A DNA stretch of 12,719 bases from DAOUBA01 sp034432855 (GTDB taxonomy: Bacteria; Chloroflexota; Anaerolineae; B4-G1): NCBI GenBank assembly GCA_034432855.1, contig DAOUBA010000175.1, positions 1 through 12,719 of the forward strand, read 5' to 3'. Position numbers and translations under genes: made by a program. This document shows positions 6,143-12,707 of the stretch, one piece after another. How positions within the stretch are numbered: the stretch's first letter is position 1; each line of letters starts with the position of its first letter. The notes beneath the pieces are model-generated. The model saw only the letters and a list, made by a program, of their open reading frames with translations. It made no database searches and was not told the origin of the DNA.

Positions 6143-6898
6143 ATGAATGCCCGCCTGGAACAAATCTTCAATTTGTTGATTGAAGAGATCGAAGAGCGGA
6201 TGCAGAAGCGACAGCGAGTTGCTGCGCCACCTTCCCCTGCGCCGCCTCCGCCTGCGCCGGCTCCGCAGATGCCTCTGCTGCCCAGGACGGAAAAGCATCC
6301 ACTGTCCCCGCCGGAGCCACAACTGCCGCCGGAGTCAGAGCTGTCACCGGAGCCAGAGCCGTTGCCGGAGCCAGAGCCGTTGCCAGGGCCGTCACATGTC
6401 GCCCGGTTCATGGGGCGGCTGGCGCTTGGGCTGCTCGTGGCGGTCATTGCGATCAACATTCCCTTCAACCGTCACGGCACCACGCTGGCGACTGCGATGC
6501 CGGATCGGGCTTCACTGGTCATCCGCAATGGCCTGGTGGTCAAGGAGGAAGACGCGCCGGAGATTTATGTCTACCAGGACGGCAAGTTCCGCTGGATCAG
6601 CAGCCTGGATGCCTTCGAGCACTATGGCTATACCTGGGAAGACGTCCACATTGTGGAGGATGGTTGGCTGGACGATTTCGAGATTGGCACGCCGATCCAT
6701 GTGCTTCTCAAGTGTCCCGATAGTCCCCACATCTACCGGCTGGAGAATGGAGAGAAACGCTGGATCCGTGACATCGAGACGTTCACCGCCGAGGGACACG
6801 TGTGGGAGGATGTGCGCTTCGTCTCGTGTGAGTACCTGCGTAGTCTCCCCGACGGCGAGACGATCCCTCCCGGCGTCGGCCCGCCGCCGCAGCCATAG
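6143..6898 (+). CDS. Membrane-anchored protein with Pro-rich stalk and two KRWI repeats
   Basis: A 251-aa protein in four parts. An N-terminal charged helix (1-24, LEQIFNLLIEEIEERMQKRQ) is followed by a proline/glutamate-rich segment (about 27-84), one membrane span (about 90-107, LALGLLVAVIAINIPF) and an outside region. The latter holds two copies of a roughly 50-residue repeat: IYVYQDGKFRWISSLDAF then HYGYTWEDVHIV, and IYRLENGEKRWIRDIETF then AEGHVWEDVRFV. I recall this x-G-x-x-RWI/F-x-x-x-G-x-x-WEDV repeat as frequent in secreted Chloroflexota proteins, often beside peptidase or cell-wall domains; its ligand is unknown to me. The proline segment is unusual in lying on the cytoplasmic side if the span is read N-in. 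It starts 4 bases after the preceding stop and is the last gene before the terminator. Confidence 0.85.
   Translation: MNARLEQIFNLLIEEIEERMQKRQRVAAPPSPAPPPPAPAPQMPLLPRTEKHPLSPPEPQLPPESELSPEPEPLPEPEPLPGPSHVARFMGRLALGLLVAVIAINIPFNRHGTTLATAMPDRASLVIRNGLVVKEEDAPEIYVYQDGKFRWISSLDAFEHYGYTWEDVHIVEDGWLDDFEIGTPIHVLLKCPDSPHIYRLENGEKRWIRDIETFTAEGHVWEDVRFVSCEYLRSLPDGETIPPGVGPPPQP
6311..6382 (+). repeat. Four 18-bp tandem units encoding the Pro/Glu segment
   Basis: Units begin at 6311, 6329, 6347 and 6365. The last two are identical (CCGGAGCCAGAGCCGTTG) and the first two are diverged; a partial fifth follows. They encode PEPQLP, PESELS, PEPEPL, PEPEPL. The unit length is a multiple of three, so copy-number change would lengthen or shorten the linker without breaking the frame. 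Confidence 0.85.
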
Positions 6899-6914
6899 GG
6901 TGGGATAGCCAACA

Positions 6915-6944
6915 GGCCCGGCGCAACGCCGGGCCCGTTTGTTT
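6915..6944 (+). terminator. Intrinsic terminator of the padR operon
   Basis: A perfect 9-bp stem GGCCCGGCG (6915-6923) / CGCCGGGCC (6927-6935) with loop CAA is followed by CGTTTGTTT. It lies 16 bases after the last gene of the operon. Strong GC stem and T-rich tail fit rho-independent termination on the + strand. Confidence 0.85.
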
Positions 6945-6948
6945 CAGT

Positions 6949-7021
6949 AGAAGGGGGTGACGAGTGGGAGTGTGGCGGACGGCAAAACCGCCCGCCGCAC
7001 CCCCACTTTTCGCCCCCTTCT
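6949..7021. repeat. 73-bp nested imperfect inverted repeat
   Basis: Outer arms AGAAGGGGG (6949-6957) and CCCCCTTCT (7013-7021) are perfect complements. Inner arms 6964-6982 and 6988-7006 pair at 16 of 19 positions (one G-T wobble and two A-C mismatches) around loop CAAAA. The two stems are separated by a symmetric 6/6 internal loop. TTTT follows the inner stem on the + strand, so it could back up the terminator at 6915-6944. Alternatively it is a small mobile-type palindromic element. It is non-coding on both strands as far as I can see. Confidence 0.7.
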
Positions 7022-7046
7022 CTTCCGCTTGCGGTGAACCACCCCT

Positions 7047-7075
7047 TTGACAAGTGTCGGAATCGCGTATACAAT
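7047..7075 (+). promoter_or_regulatory. Sigma70-type promoter for upp operon
   Basis: TTGACA (7047-7052) is followed after 17 bases by TACAAT (7070-7075), five of six matches to the -10. Transcription would begin near 7082, leaving about 220 nt of leader before the upp start. It is the only good promoter seen between the upstream terminator and upp. Confidence 0.8.
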
Positions 7076-7091
7076 TTCATACTGATTGACC

Positions 7092-7114
7092 GCGCCGCCG
7101 TGAACCGGCGGCGC
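7092..7114 (+). promoter_or_regulatory. GC-rich hairpin at the 5' end of upp leader
   Basis: GCGCCGCCG (7092-7100) pairs perfectly with CGGCGGCGC (7106-7114) around TGAAC. It lies about 10 nt after the predicted transcription start and would form a very stable 5' stem, possibly protecting the mRNA. No U-run follows, so it is not a terminator. Confidence 0.6.
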
Positions 7115-7139
7115 TGGACCTCACCCATCCCCATCCCGG

Positions 7140-7180
7140 CCCTCCCCTTCCCTCCCCGCAACGGGGAGGGAAGGGGAGGG
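7140..7180. repeat. 19-bp pyrimidine/purine stem-loop in the upp leader
   Basis: Bases 7140-7158, almost all C and T, pair perfectly with 7162-7180, almost all G and A, around loop CAA. The core reads CCCTCCCCG-CAA-CGGGGAGGG. I recall near-identical elements scattered through intergenic regions of many GC-rich bacteria, including Chloroflexota, so it is likely a dispersed repeat inserted into the leader. The right arm runs on into a G-rich tract (to about 7198) with four or more G-runs that could form a G-quadruplex. In the mRNA it would be a strong structure about 120 nt before the upp start. Confidence 0.75.
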
Positions 7181-7214
7181 GGGAGGGGTTCGGAGAGGTC
7201 GAACCCCGCCAGTC

Positions 7215-7232
7215 CCGGCCCTTCCAGGCCGG
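7215..7232 (+). promoter_or_regulatory. Small hairpin in the upp leader
   Basis: CCGGCC (7215-7220) pairs with GGCCGG (7227-7232) around CTTCCA. It lies between the long stem-loop and the upp start. I looked for a PyrR binding-loop pattern because upp is a pyrimidine gene and did not find a convincing one. No T-run follows. Role unknown. Confidence 0.4.
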
Positions 7233-7300
7233 TGCGGCCGAGAGTAGAGACGTGTTTGAAGCCATAGTTGGTAATCATTGACTTCCCCGGGAGGCAATTC

Positions 7301-7927
7301 ATGACCCAAGTTCATATCTCGACCCATCCGCTGGTGCAGCACAAGATGGCACTGCTGCGCGACCAGACCACCGAACCCAAAAAGTTCCGCCAACTGCTGC
7401 GCGAGATCGCCACGTTGATCGCGTACGAAGCCACGGCCGATCTGGCGACGGAGGAGGTGACGGTAATGACACCGCTGGGGCAGGCCGAAGGGCGCCGTCT
7501 GCGCGAGCGGGTCGGCCTGGTGCCCATCCTGCGCGCCGGCCTGGGCCTGCTCGAGGGGGTCTGGGATCTGCTCCCCGCCGCCGAGGTCTGGCACATCGGT
7601 TTGCAGCGTGACCAGCAGAGGTTGGAGCCGGTGGAATACTACAGAAGACTGCCGGCCATTCCGACAGCCGATGTCTACATGGTGCTCGATCCAATGTTGG
7701 CAACCGGCAAATCGGCGACGATGGCGGTGGACATTCTCAAACGTTGGGGGGCCAGGCGCGTCAAGTTCGTCGGCGTCATTGCATCCAGCGAAGGCGTGCG
7801 CCGCCTGACGACGACCCATCCCGACGTGCCGCTGTACTTGGCCGCCGTGGACGAGGAGTTGAATGAAGCGGGGCTGATCGTGCCGGGGCTGGGGAATGCC
7901 GGCGACCGGCTGTTTGGCACCGGATAG
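7301..7927 (+). CDS. upp: Uracil phosphoribosyltransferase
   Basis: Catalyses uracil + PRPP to UMP + PPi, the pyrimidine salvage step, in the cytoplasm. The protein has 208 aa, the normal UPRTase length. Seen: GLVPILRAGLGL (72-83), the YYRRLP flap segment (113-118), the PRPP-binding loop VLDPMLATGKSAT (128-140), and the C-terminal uracil-binding region DEELNEAGLIVPGLGNAGDR (184-203). All expected motifs are present. Start: ATG 7301 has GGGAGG at 7289-7294, 6 nt away, and fits the usual N-terminus (HISTHPLVQHKMALLRD). It is the first gene after the promoter at 7047-7075, with a long structured leader, and is followed after 5 bases by the PAP2 gene. Confidence 0.97.
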   Translation: MTQVHISTHPLVQHKMALLRDQTTEPKKFRQLLREIATLIAYEATADLATEEVTVMTPLGQAEGRRLRERVGLVPILRAGLGLLEGVWDLLPAAEVWHIGLQRDQQRLEPVEYYRRLPAIPTADVYMVLDPMLATGKSATMAVDILKRWGARRVKFVGVIASSEGVRRLTTTHPDVPLYLAAVDEELNEAGLIVPGLGNAGDRLFGTG

Positions 7928-7932
7928 CCGAT

Positions 7933-8544
7933 ATGACGCTGAAGGCACGCCTGGTCAGGTTGATTGCCCTGTTCGCCGCCCAATTGCTGTATGTCCCCGT
8001 TAATCGCCTGGTGCAGGGTGGGGTCGTATTGCGCACACCGCTAGATGCCCACATCCCGTTCTGGCCGATTTGGGTGCTGCCCTACCTGCTGAGCCTTGTC
8101 TGGTGGTGGGGGTGCTTTATCTGGGCCGCGTGGAAAATGGACTCGGAGCGGTATCGCGCTTTCGTGGCCGGCGCACTCGCCACGATGTTGAGCAGTTACG
8201 CGGTCTACGTTCTCTTTCCCACCTACGTGGAGCGGCTCTTCCTCGAGGGGCATGACTGGCCGGTCGAGTTGGTGCGCTTCATCTACAACGCCGATCGCCT
8301 GCACAATGCTTTCCCCAGTAGCCACGCTTATACCACGATGTTGATCGTCTTCTTCTGGTGGGATTGGCGTCGGCACCTGCGTGGGGTACTGGTGACGATT
8401 GCCGTGCTCGTTCTCCTCTCGACCCTGTTCATACGCCAGCACTACTTGGTAGATCCACTCGGCGGTATTCTGTGGGCCTGGATGGGGTATCGCTTCGGTT
8501 CGTGGTGGGCAATACGTGGGGTGCACAGCAAGCGTGTGGACTAG
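7933..8544 (+). CDS. PAP2-superfamily membrane protein (Aur1/IPC synthase-like)
   Basis: A 203-aa membrane protein with about six hydrophobic segments. Seen: a segment LDAHIPFWPIWVLPYLL (37-53) typical of the Aur1-like PAP2_3 branch, the second phosphatase motif NAFPSSHAYTT (125-135; His131) and the third, IRQHYLVDPLGG (167-178; nucleophile His170, Asp174). The KxxxxxxRP first motif of classical lipid phosphatases is not evident, and the Arg of the third motif (SRx5H) is replaced (STLFIRQH). By family knowledge such proteins remove phosphate from, or transfer head groups between, membrane lipids such as phosphatidic acid, undecaprenyl pyrophosphate or inositol lipids. The substrate cannot be told here. 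The ATG lies 5 bases after upp, and the 3' end overlaps the kinase gene. Confidence 0.88.
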   Translation: MTLKARLVRLIALFAAQLLYVPVNRLVQGGVVLRTPLDAHIPFWPIWVLPYLLSLVWWWGCFIWAAWKMDSERYRAFVAGALATMLSSYAVYVLFPTYVERLFLEGHDWPVELVRFIYNADRLHNAFPSSHAYTTMLIVFFWWDWRRHLRGVLVTIAVLVLLSTLFIRQHYLVDPLGGILWAWMGYRFGSWWAIRGVHSKRVD

Positions 8545-11011
8545 GACCTCGCTGTGGTTCTGGCGTGGCGTATGGAGTGTCGGCGGCTTGATCGCTTTAG
8601 GGCTGCTGGTGCTCTATGCCTGGCTGCCTGCCGATGGGGCGACCGGCGATCTGGCGAGTTTCACCGCGCAAGGCTTTCGCGTCCAAAGGCTGCTCGAAGA
8701 GCGCGCCGGCGGCCTGCAGGTGGGCGATCTGATCGTGCGTGGCGGCGGACATACACTTGAGGAATGGCTGGCGGGCGCGCCGCGCGGGCCGGAGTGGGTT
8801 GCCGGCGGGATCGTGACCTACCAGGTCTTGCGTCAGGGACAATTGTTGACACTGCAGATCAAACTGTCCCCCGTTCCTCTTCGCTCCATCTTCCTGCATT
8901 GGGCGCCTCAATTATTGGGCGGGCTGATCTTTCTCTTCATCGGCGCCCTCATATTCTCGAAGCGTCCGATGGACAAGGCAGCCTGGCTGATGATGCTCTT
9001 TTGCATCGCGATGGCGCTGCAATATTGGGGTGATGCCTACAACATCCAGTACGCCACGCTGCCCTGGCGTTGGCCCTTCTGGCTGCACGTGTTCTACGAG
9101 CACACGATGTTCAGCCTGTGCGTTGCTACGGGGTGTTATTTCACCCTCGTGTTTCCGCTCGCCCATCCGCTGGTTGAGCGCTTCCCACGCCTGACCCCGC
9201 TGATGCTGTACGCCGTGCATCCGTTGGCGATCGTGGGAGCGATGGCGCTTTCTCCGAACCGGAGGGCTTCCTTGTGGATCGGCAGCGACGCATCGTGGAC
9301 TGTGACCTTGCTGCAGATCGGATTGGCCTTGAGCGCAGCGATACGCTCGGTGCGCAAGGCTCAAGACCCTGTCGCCCGTGCGCAGATCCGCTGGATACTC
9401 TGGAGCGGCGTTATCGGAGTGGGTGTGTTGGTGCCGACGTATGTGATGCCGTTATTGCTGACCGGGCGTTCGCCGCTCCCCAATTCGGTAGCCATGGCCC
9501 TGTTCGTCCTTGAGGGTCTGGCATTCACCGTTGCCGTTCTGCGTTATCGCCTGTTCGACATCGAACTGATCACCAATCGCAGTCTCGTCTACGGCACACT
9601 GACCGTGCTGTTGGCGAGCCTCTACCTGCTGCTGGTCCGTCTGTTGACCCTGGCCGTTCAGGTATTCGTACATCGGCGGGACGATACCCTGGTGGTATTC
9701 GTTGCCACGTTGAGCGTGACGCTGGCTTTTGCTCCCCTGCGTCGGCGGGTGCAGGCGTTGATTGACCATGCCTTCTATCGCACCCGGCTGGATTATCAGC
9801 GCCTGTTGCCGGAGATGAGCGCACGGCTGGCGACCTGCATTGTGCCTGACGAATTGGCGAACCTGCTGACGGTGGAATTGCCCCGGCGTTTGCAGGTCGC
9901 CTCCGCGACGTTGCTTGTGCTGGATGCAGCGGGCCAACGCCTGGACCGGGCCGGTGCACAGGACAGCGATCCCGGATTGCCGGTAGACCATCCCCTGGTC
10001 ACGTTCCTGCGCGGCCTGCAAGGCCCTGTGATGCGTTTGCAGCCCCCGGCGCAATGGCCTGTCGAGGCCCAGGCGTTCCTCGAGCAGCATGGGATCGAGT
10101 TGTGCATCCCACTGATCGTCGGAACCGGACTGGTGGGGCTATATCACCTGGGTCCCAGGTTATCGGACAGGGTCTACAATCGCGAGGAGGTACGTCTGCT
10201 GCATCTCCTCGGCCAGCAGGCGGCTGTGGCAGTCGAAAACGCTCGCCTGTACCAGAAGGTGCAACGCCAGGCCGAGGAACTGGCTATCGCGCTTGCCAAG
10301 TTACAGCAGTTGGATCGCCTCAAGAGCGAGTTCATCGAGAACCTCTCCCACGAGTTGCGTTCGCCGATGACCATCGTGCGCGGTTACGCCGAAGTGTTGG
10401 GTTCGGGCGAACTGGGCGAACTGAACCCCGACCAGCAGCAGGCCGTGTCGGTCATCGTGCGCCGCGTGCGCATGCTGAGCGAGATGGTCGAGGATATTAT
10501 GCTCCTCCTTGAGACCGAGGCGAGTCCTCCACAGCCGCAGCCGGTGCTTTTGAGCGACCTGGCACTGTCGGTCGCGGAGGATTTTCGAGTTGAGGCCGAG
10601 CGGGCCGGGTTGACCTTGTGCGCCGACGTCGTCCCTACTCCACCGGTAGCGGGCAACTCGATCTCCTTGCGGCGTGTGCTGGACAACCTGGTCACTAACG
10701 CTATCAAGTTCACCCCAACCGGTGGTGTGGTCACAGTGCGCGTGCGGCAACAGGAAAGCCAGGTCGTTCTGGAGGTAAGCGATACCGGCGTCGGTATCCC
10801 CCCTGACCAGCAGGAGCACGTTTTTGAGCGCTTCTATCAGGTGAAAAGGAGCACTGGTCAACGGTATAGCGGCGTGGGACTGGGACTGGCGCTGGTCAAA
10901 GAAGTCACCGAAGCCTACGGGGGTCGGGTGGGTCTGAGGAGCCGGGTGGGCGAGGGGTCCACGTTTATCGTCAGTCTCCCGCTCTATAGGGAGTGTGAGC
11001 ATGCCGAGTGA
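8516..11011 (+). CDS. Sensor histidine kinase: PDZ-like, multi-TM, GAF, HisKA, HATPase_c
   Basis: An 831-aa membrane kinase. Order: first TM (22-37); PDZ-like domain (about 50-118, with ERAGGLQVGDLIVRGGG); some nine further hydrophobic segments between 126 and 406, including the RLFDIELITNRSLVYG stretch common in this kinase type; GAF domain (about 435-580, ending GQQAAVAVENARLY); coiled coil (580-605); H-box FIENLSHELRSPM (His612, site of autophosphorylation); ATPase with N-box DNLVTNAIKF (Asn728), G1 DTGVGIP (756-762) and G2 GVGLGLALV (786-794). All catalytic boxes look intact. No response regulator gene is next to it. The start is uncertain: GTG 8516 or GTG 8534, both inside the end of the PAP2 gene and both without a clear SD. 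It overlaps the next gene by 11 bases. The signal is unknown; the outward PDZ-like domain may bind a peptide or a protein tail. Confidence 0.92.
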   Translation: MGCTASVWTRTSLWFWRGVWSVGGLIALGLLVLYAWLPADGATGDLASFTAQGFRVQRLLEERAGGLQVGDLIVRGGGHTLEEWLAGAPRGPEWVAGGIVTYQVLRQGQLLTLQIKLSPVPLRSIFLHWAPQLLGGLIFLFIGALIFSKRPMDKAAWLMMLFCIAMALQYWGDAYNIQYATLPWRWPFWLHVFYEHTMFSLCVATGCYFTLVFPLAHPLVERFPRLTPLMLYAVHPLAIVGAMALSPNRRASLWIGSDASWTVTLLQIGLALSAAIRSVRKAQDPVARAQIRWILWSGVIGVGVLVPTYVMPLLLTGRSPLPNSVAMALFVLEGLAFTVAVLRYRLFDIELITNRSLVYGTLTVLLASLYLLLVRLLTLAVQVFVHRRDDTLVVFVATLSVTLAFAPLRRRVQALIDHAFYRTRLDYQRLLPEMSARLATCIVPDELANLLTVELPRRLQVASATLLVLDAAGQRLDRAGAQDSDPGLPVDHPLVTFLRGLQGPVMRLQPPAQWPVEAQAFLEQHGIELCIPLIVGTGLVGLYHLGPRLSDRVYNREEVRLLHLLGQQAAVAVENARLYQKVQRQAEELAIALAKLQQLDRLKSEFIENLSHELRSPMTIVRGYAEVLGSGELGELNPDQQQAVSVIVRRVRMLSEMVEDIMLLLETEASPPQPQPVLLSDLALSVAEDFRVEAERAGLTLCADVVPTPPVAGNSISLRRVLDNLVTNAIKFTPTGGVVTVRVRQQESQVVLEVSDTGVGIPPDQQEHVFERFYQVKRSTGQRYSGVGLGLALVKEVTEAYGGRVGLRSRVGEGSTFIVSLPLYRECEHAE

Positions 11012-12041
11012 ATATGCGTTCATCTTCGTTGTGGCGTTCGGGGTGGCGGTGTTGCTCACCCCGTTCGCCGACCGCCTGGGGCGCCGGTGGGGCATCGTGG
11101 CCCGGCCTGGCGGCCGGCGACGGCACGCGGGCGAAGTGTCGCGGCTGGGAGGTGTCGCGTTGTTCGCGGCCTTCTTCGTCGCTGTCGGCGTGGCAGAGTG
11201 GCGCGGCACTCTGACCGCCGGCTACAGCGCCGACGACGTGACCCGGTTGAATGGCCTGCTGCTCGGCGGATTGGGTGCATGTATCTACGGTCTGTTCGAC
11301 GACCGCTTCGATCTTTCAGCGGGGGTCCAACTGGCCTGTCAGTTTGTGCTCGCGTTGATCGCCATCGCCACGCTGCTCTGGCTCGAACGCTTCACGCTGC
11401 CTTTCCTTGGCCTGGTGAGGTTGGACGCTTATTCCTGGGGGGCCTGGGTCTACGTCCCGCTGACGATCCTGTGGGTCATGGGGATGGTGAACACGGTCAA
11501 CTGGTTGGATGGGCTGGATGGGCTGGCGAGCGGGGTGGGGGCCATTCTATGCCTGGTGCTGGCGGTCCACATGCACCGCGTCGGCCAGCCGAGTATCGCG
11601 CTACTGCCGTTGGCGCTCTTGGGGGCGCTGGTCGGTTTTCTGCCCTATAACTTTGCGCCCGCGCGCATCTTTCTGGGGAGTGCCGGGGCGTTCTTCCTGG
11701 GGTACGCCCTGGGGGGACTGGGGCTCATTGCGGGTGGACGGGCGCCCACGGTGCTTCTGGTGATGGTGTTGCCTATCGTGGATGTGGCCTGGCAGATCTT
11801 TGATCGCCTGCGCCATCGCCGCTCTCCTGGCCAGGGCGACCGGGGACACCTTCATTTCCGCTTGCTCGACCTGGGGTTCTCGCAGCGGACCATTGTGCTG
11901 ATGTACTGGGGCTTTTGCGCGGTGTTCGGACTGCTGGCGTTGGTCGTGTCTTCCTGGTTCTACAAATTGCTGGCACTGGTGACCATTGGTGTGGTGGTCA
12001 CCGTCGTGCTGGTGTGGCTCTCGCGCAGAGGTGAAACATAA
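11001..12041 (+). CDS. WecA/MraY-family polyprenyl-phosphate sugar-1-phosphate transferase
   Basis: Transfers a sugar-1-phosphate (in this family usually GlcNAc-1-P or a related amino sugar) from UDP-sugar to undecaprenyl phosphate, the first membrane step of cell-wall or surface polysaccharide synthesis. 346 aa with about ten membrane segments. Seen: the DD motif GLFDDRFDL (Asp100, Asp101), NTVNWLDGLDGLASG (164-178; Asp170, Asp173), and the cytoplasmic loop GDRGHLHFRLLDLGFSQR (279-296), which resembles the HxH motif of WecA/TagO. In the FMGDxGS motif, whose Asp binds metal in MraY, this protein has FLGSAG (Ser227). ATG 11001 has GGGAG at 10989-10993; GTG 10995 is the in-frame alternative but too close to the SD. 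It overlaps the kinase gene by 11 bases. WecA-type versus another acceptor specificity cannot be decided. Confidence 0.9.
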   Translation: MPSEYAFIFVVAFGVAVLLTPFADRLGRRWGIVARPGGRRRHAGEVSRLGGVALFAAFFVAVGVAEWRGTLTAGYSADDVTRLNGLLLGGLGACIYGLFDDRFDLSAGVQLACQFVLALIAIATLLWLERFTLPFLGLVRLDAYSWGAWVYVPLTILWVMGMVNTVNWLDGLDGLASGVGAILCLVLAVHMHRVGQPSIALLPLALLGALVGFLPYNFAPARIFLGSAGAFFLGYALGGLGLIAGGRAPTVLLVMVLPIVDVAWQIFDRLRHRRSPGQGDRGHLHFRLLDLGFSQRTIVLMYWGFCAVFGLLALVVSSWFYKLLALVTIGVVVTVVLVWLSRRGET

Positions 12042-12044
12042 GGG

Positions 12045-12707
12045 CTAATACTCCGCTCTCATTCCCCTGATCCGTTCCAGCAGTCGCTCTCCCACTGCGA
12101 TCAGCAGCACAAACAGCAGGTCAACCACGATCGTCAGCGTGCACGTCGCCGCCAGCCAGCGTAGGGCCGTGCCAAGCGGTGCGGCCAATCGGGAAACCAG
12201 CGATGGCCCCAGACCGGTCACTGTGACGATGCCCCCCACCATCAAAAGGAACAGAAGCACTGGCGTCCAGGCCTGTCGGTCGGCGCGGCTGGGCAGCATG
12301 GTGTTGCTCACGGCGAAGATGGCATAGGCCCACAGCCAGGCGTCTCGCGCTTGGGGTATCTCCGGCAGCCAGGCAAGCACTCCGTTCCAATTTCCCGTCG
12401 TTAATGCCGTCTCCACCGCACCGATGCCGAAAACCCCATAGCCGATTAACAGGACGACCAGACAGCCGATAAGCAGCGGGGCCAGCCCAATCAGGCTGGC
12501 CCTTACTGCGTCGGTCTTTTCGACCGGGATAAACCCCAGTTGAACACGTTGCCCGGCGCGTTTGGGGCGGATAGAGATACGGCCAATGTGTACTCCCAGG
12601 AGGATCGCCGCCAGCGCGTGGCTCAGTTCGTGCAGAAGGATGCCCGGCAAGAGCGGCAGCGCGTAGAGGACCACTGCGATTTCGGGGTCGCCAGTCAGAA
12701 GTAACAT
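12045..12707 (-). CDS. Membrane M50-like zinc metallopeptidase, possibly 5' partial
   Basis: 220 aa from ATG 12707. The frame remains open to the right edge (LQGV upstream of the Met), so the true start may lie outside the window. Seen: HELSH (His26, Glu27, His30) inside the first membrane segment, the zinc-binding and catalytic motif of intramembrane or membrane peptidases; RIRPKR-like and VQLGFIPV segments after it; and NTMLPSRAD (135-143), which resembles the N-x-x-P...D motif giving the third zinc ligand in site-2 proteases, here Asn135, Pro139, Asp143. About five membrane segments in all. The family is annotated as M50-like in Chloroflexota; substrates are not known. Its stop is 3 bases from the convergent transferase stop, and no terminator is seen between them. 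Confidence 0.8.
   Translation of the reverse strand: MLLLTGDPEIAVVLYALPLLPGILLHELSHALAAILLGVHIGRISIRPKRAGQRVQLGFIPVEKTDAVRASLIGLAPLLIGCLVVLLIGYGVFGIGAVETALTTGNWNGVLAWLPEIPQARDAWLWAYAIFAVSNTMLPSRADRQAWTPVLLFLLMVGGIVTVTGLGPSLVSRLAAPLGTALRWLAATCTLTIVVDLLFVLLIAVGERLLERIRGMRAEY

Noticed and set aside
5514..6146. 210-codon open frame on the + strand overlapping the membrane protein
   Set aside because: Its protein is Arg/Pro/His-rich with no membrane segments, while the overlapping 5539 frame has clear hydrophobic pattern.
7207..7240. PyrR-type attenuator in the upp leader
   Set aside because: CAGTCCCGG gives a faint start of the binding loop but the GAGAGG part and a terminator with T-run are missing.
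10301..11209. 302-codon open frame on the - strand opposite the kinase ATPase domain
   Set aside because: Antisense to intact HisKA/HATPase motifs; composition typical of a shadow frame.
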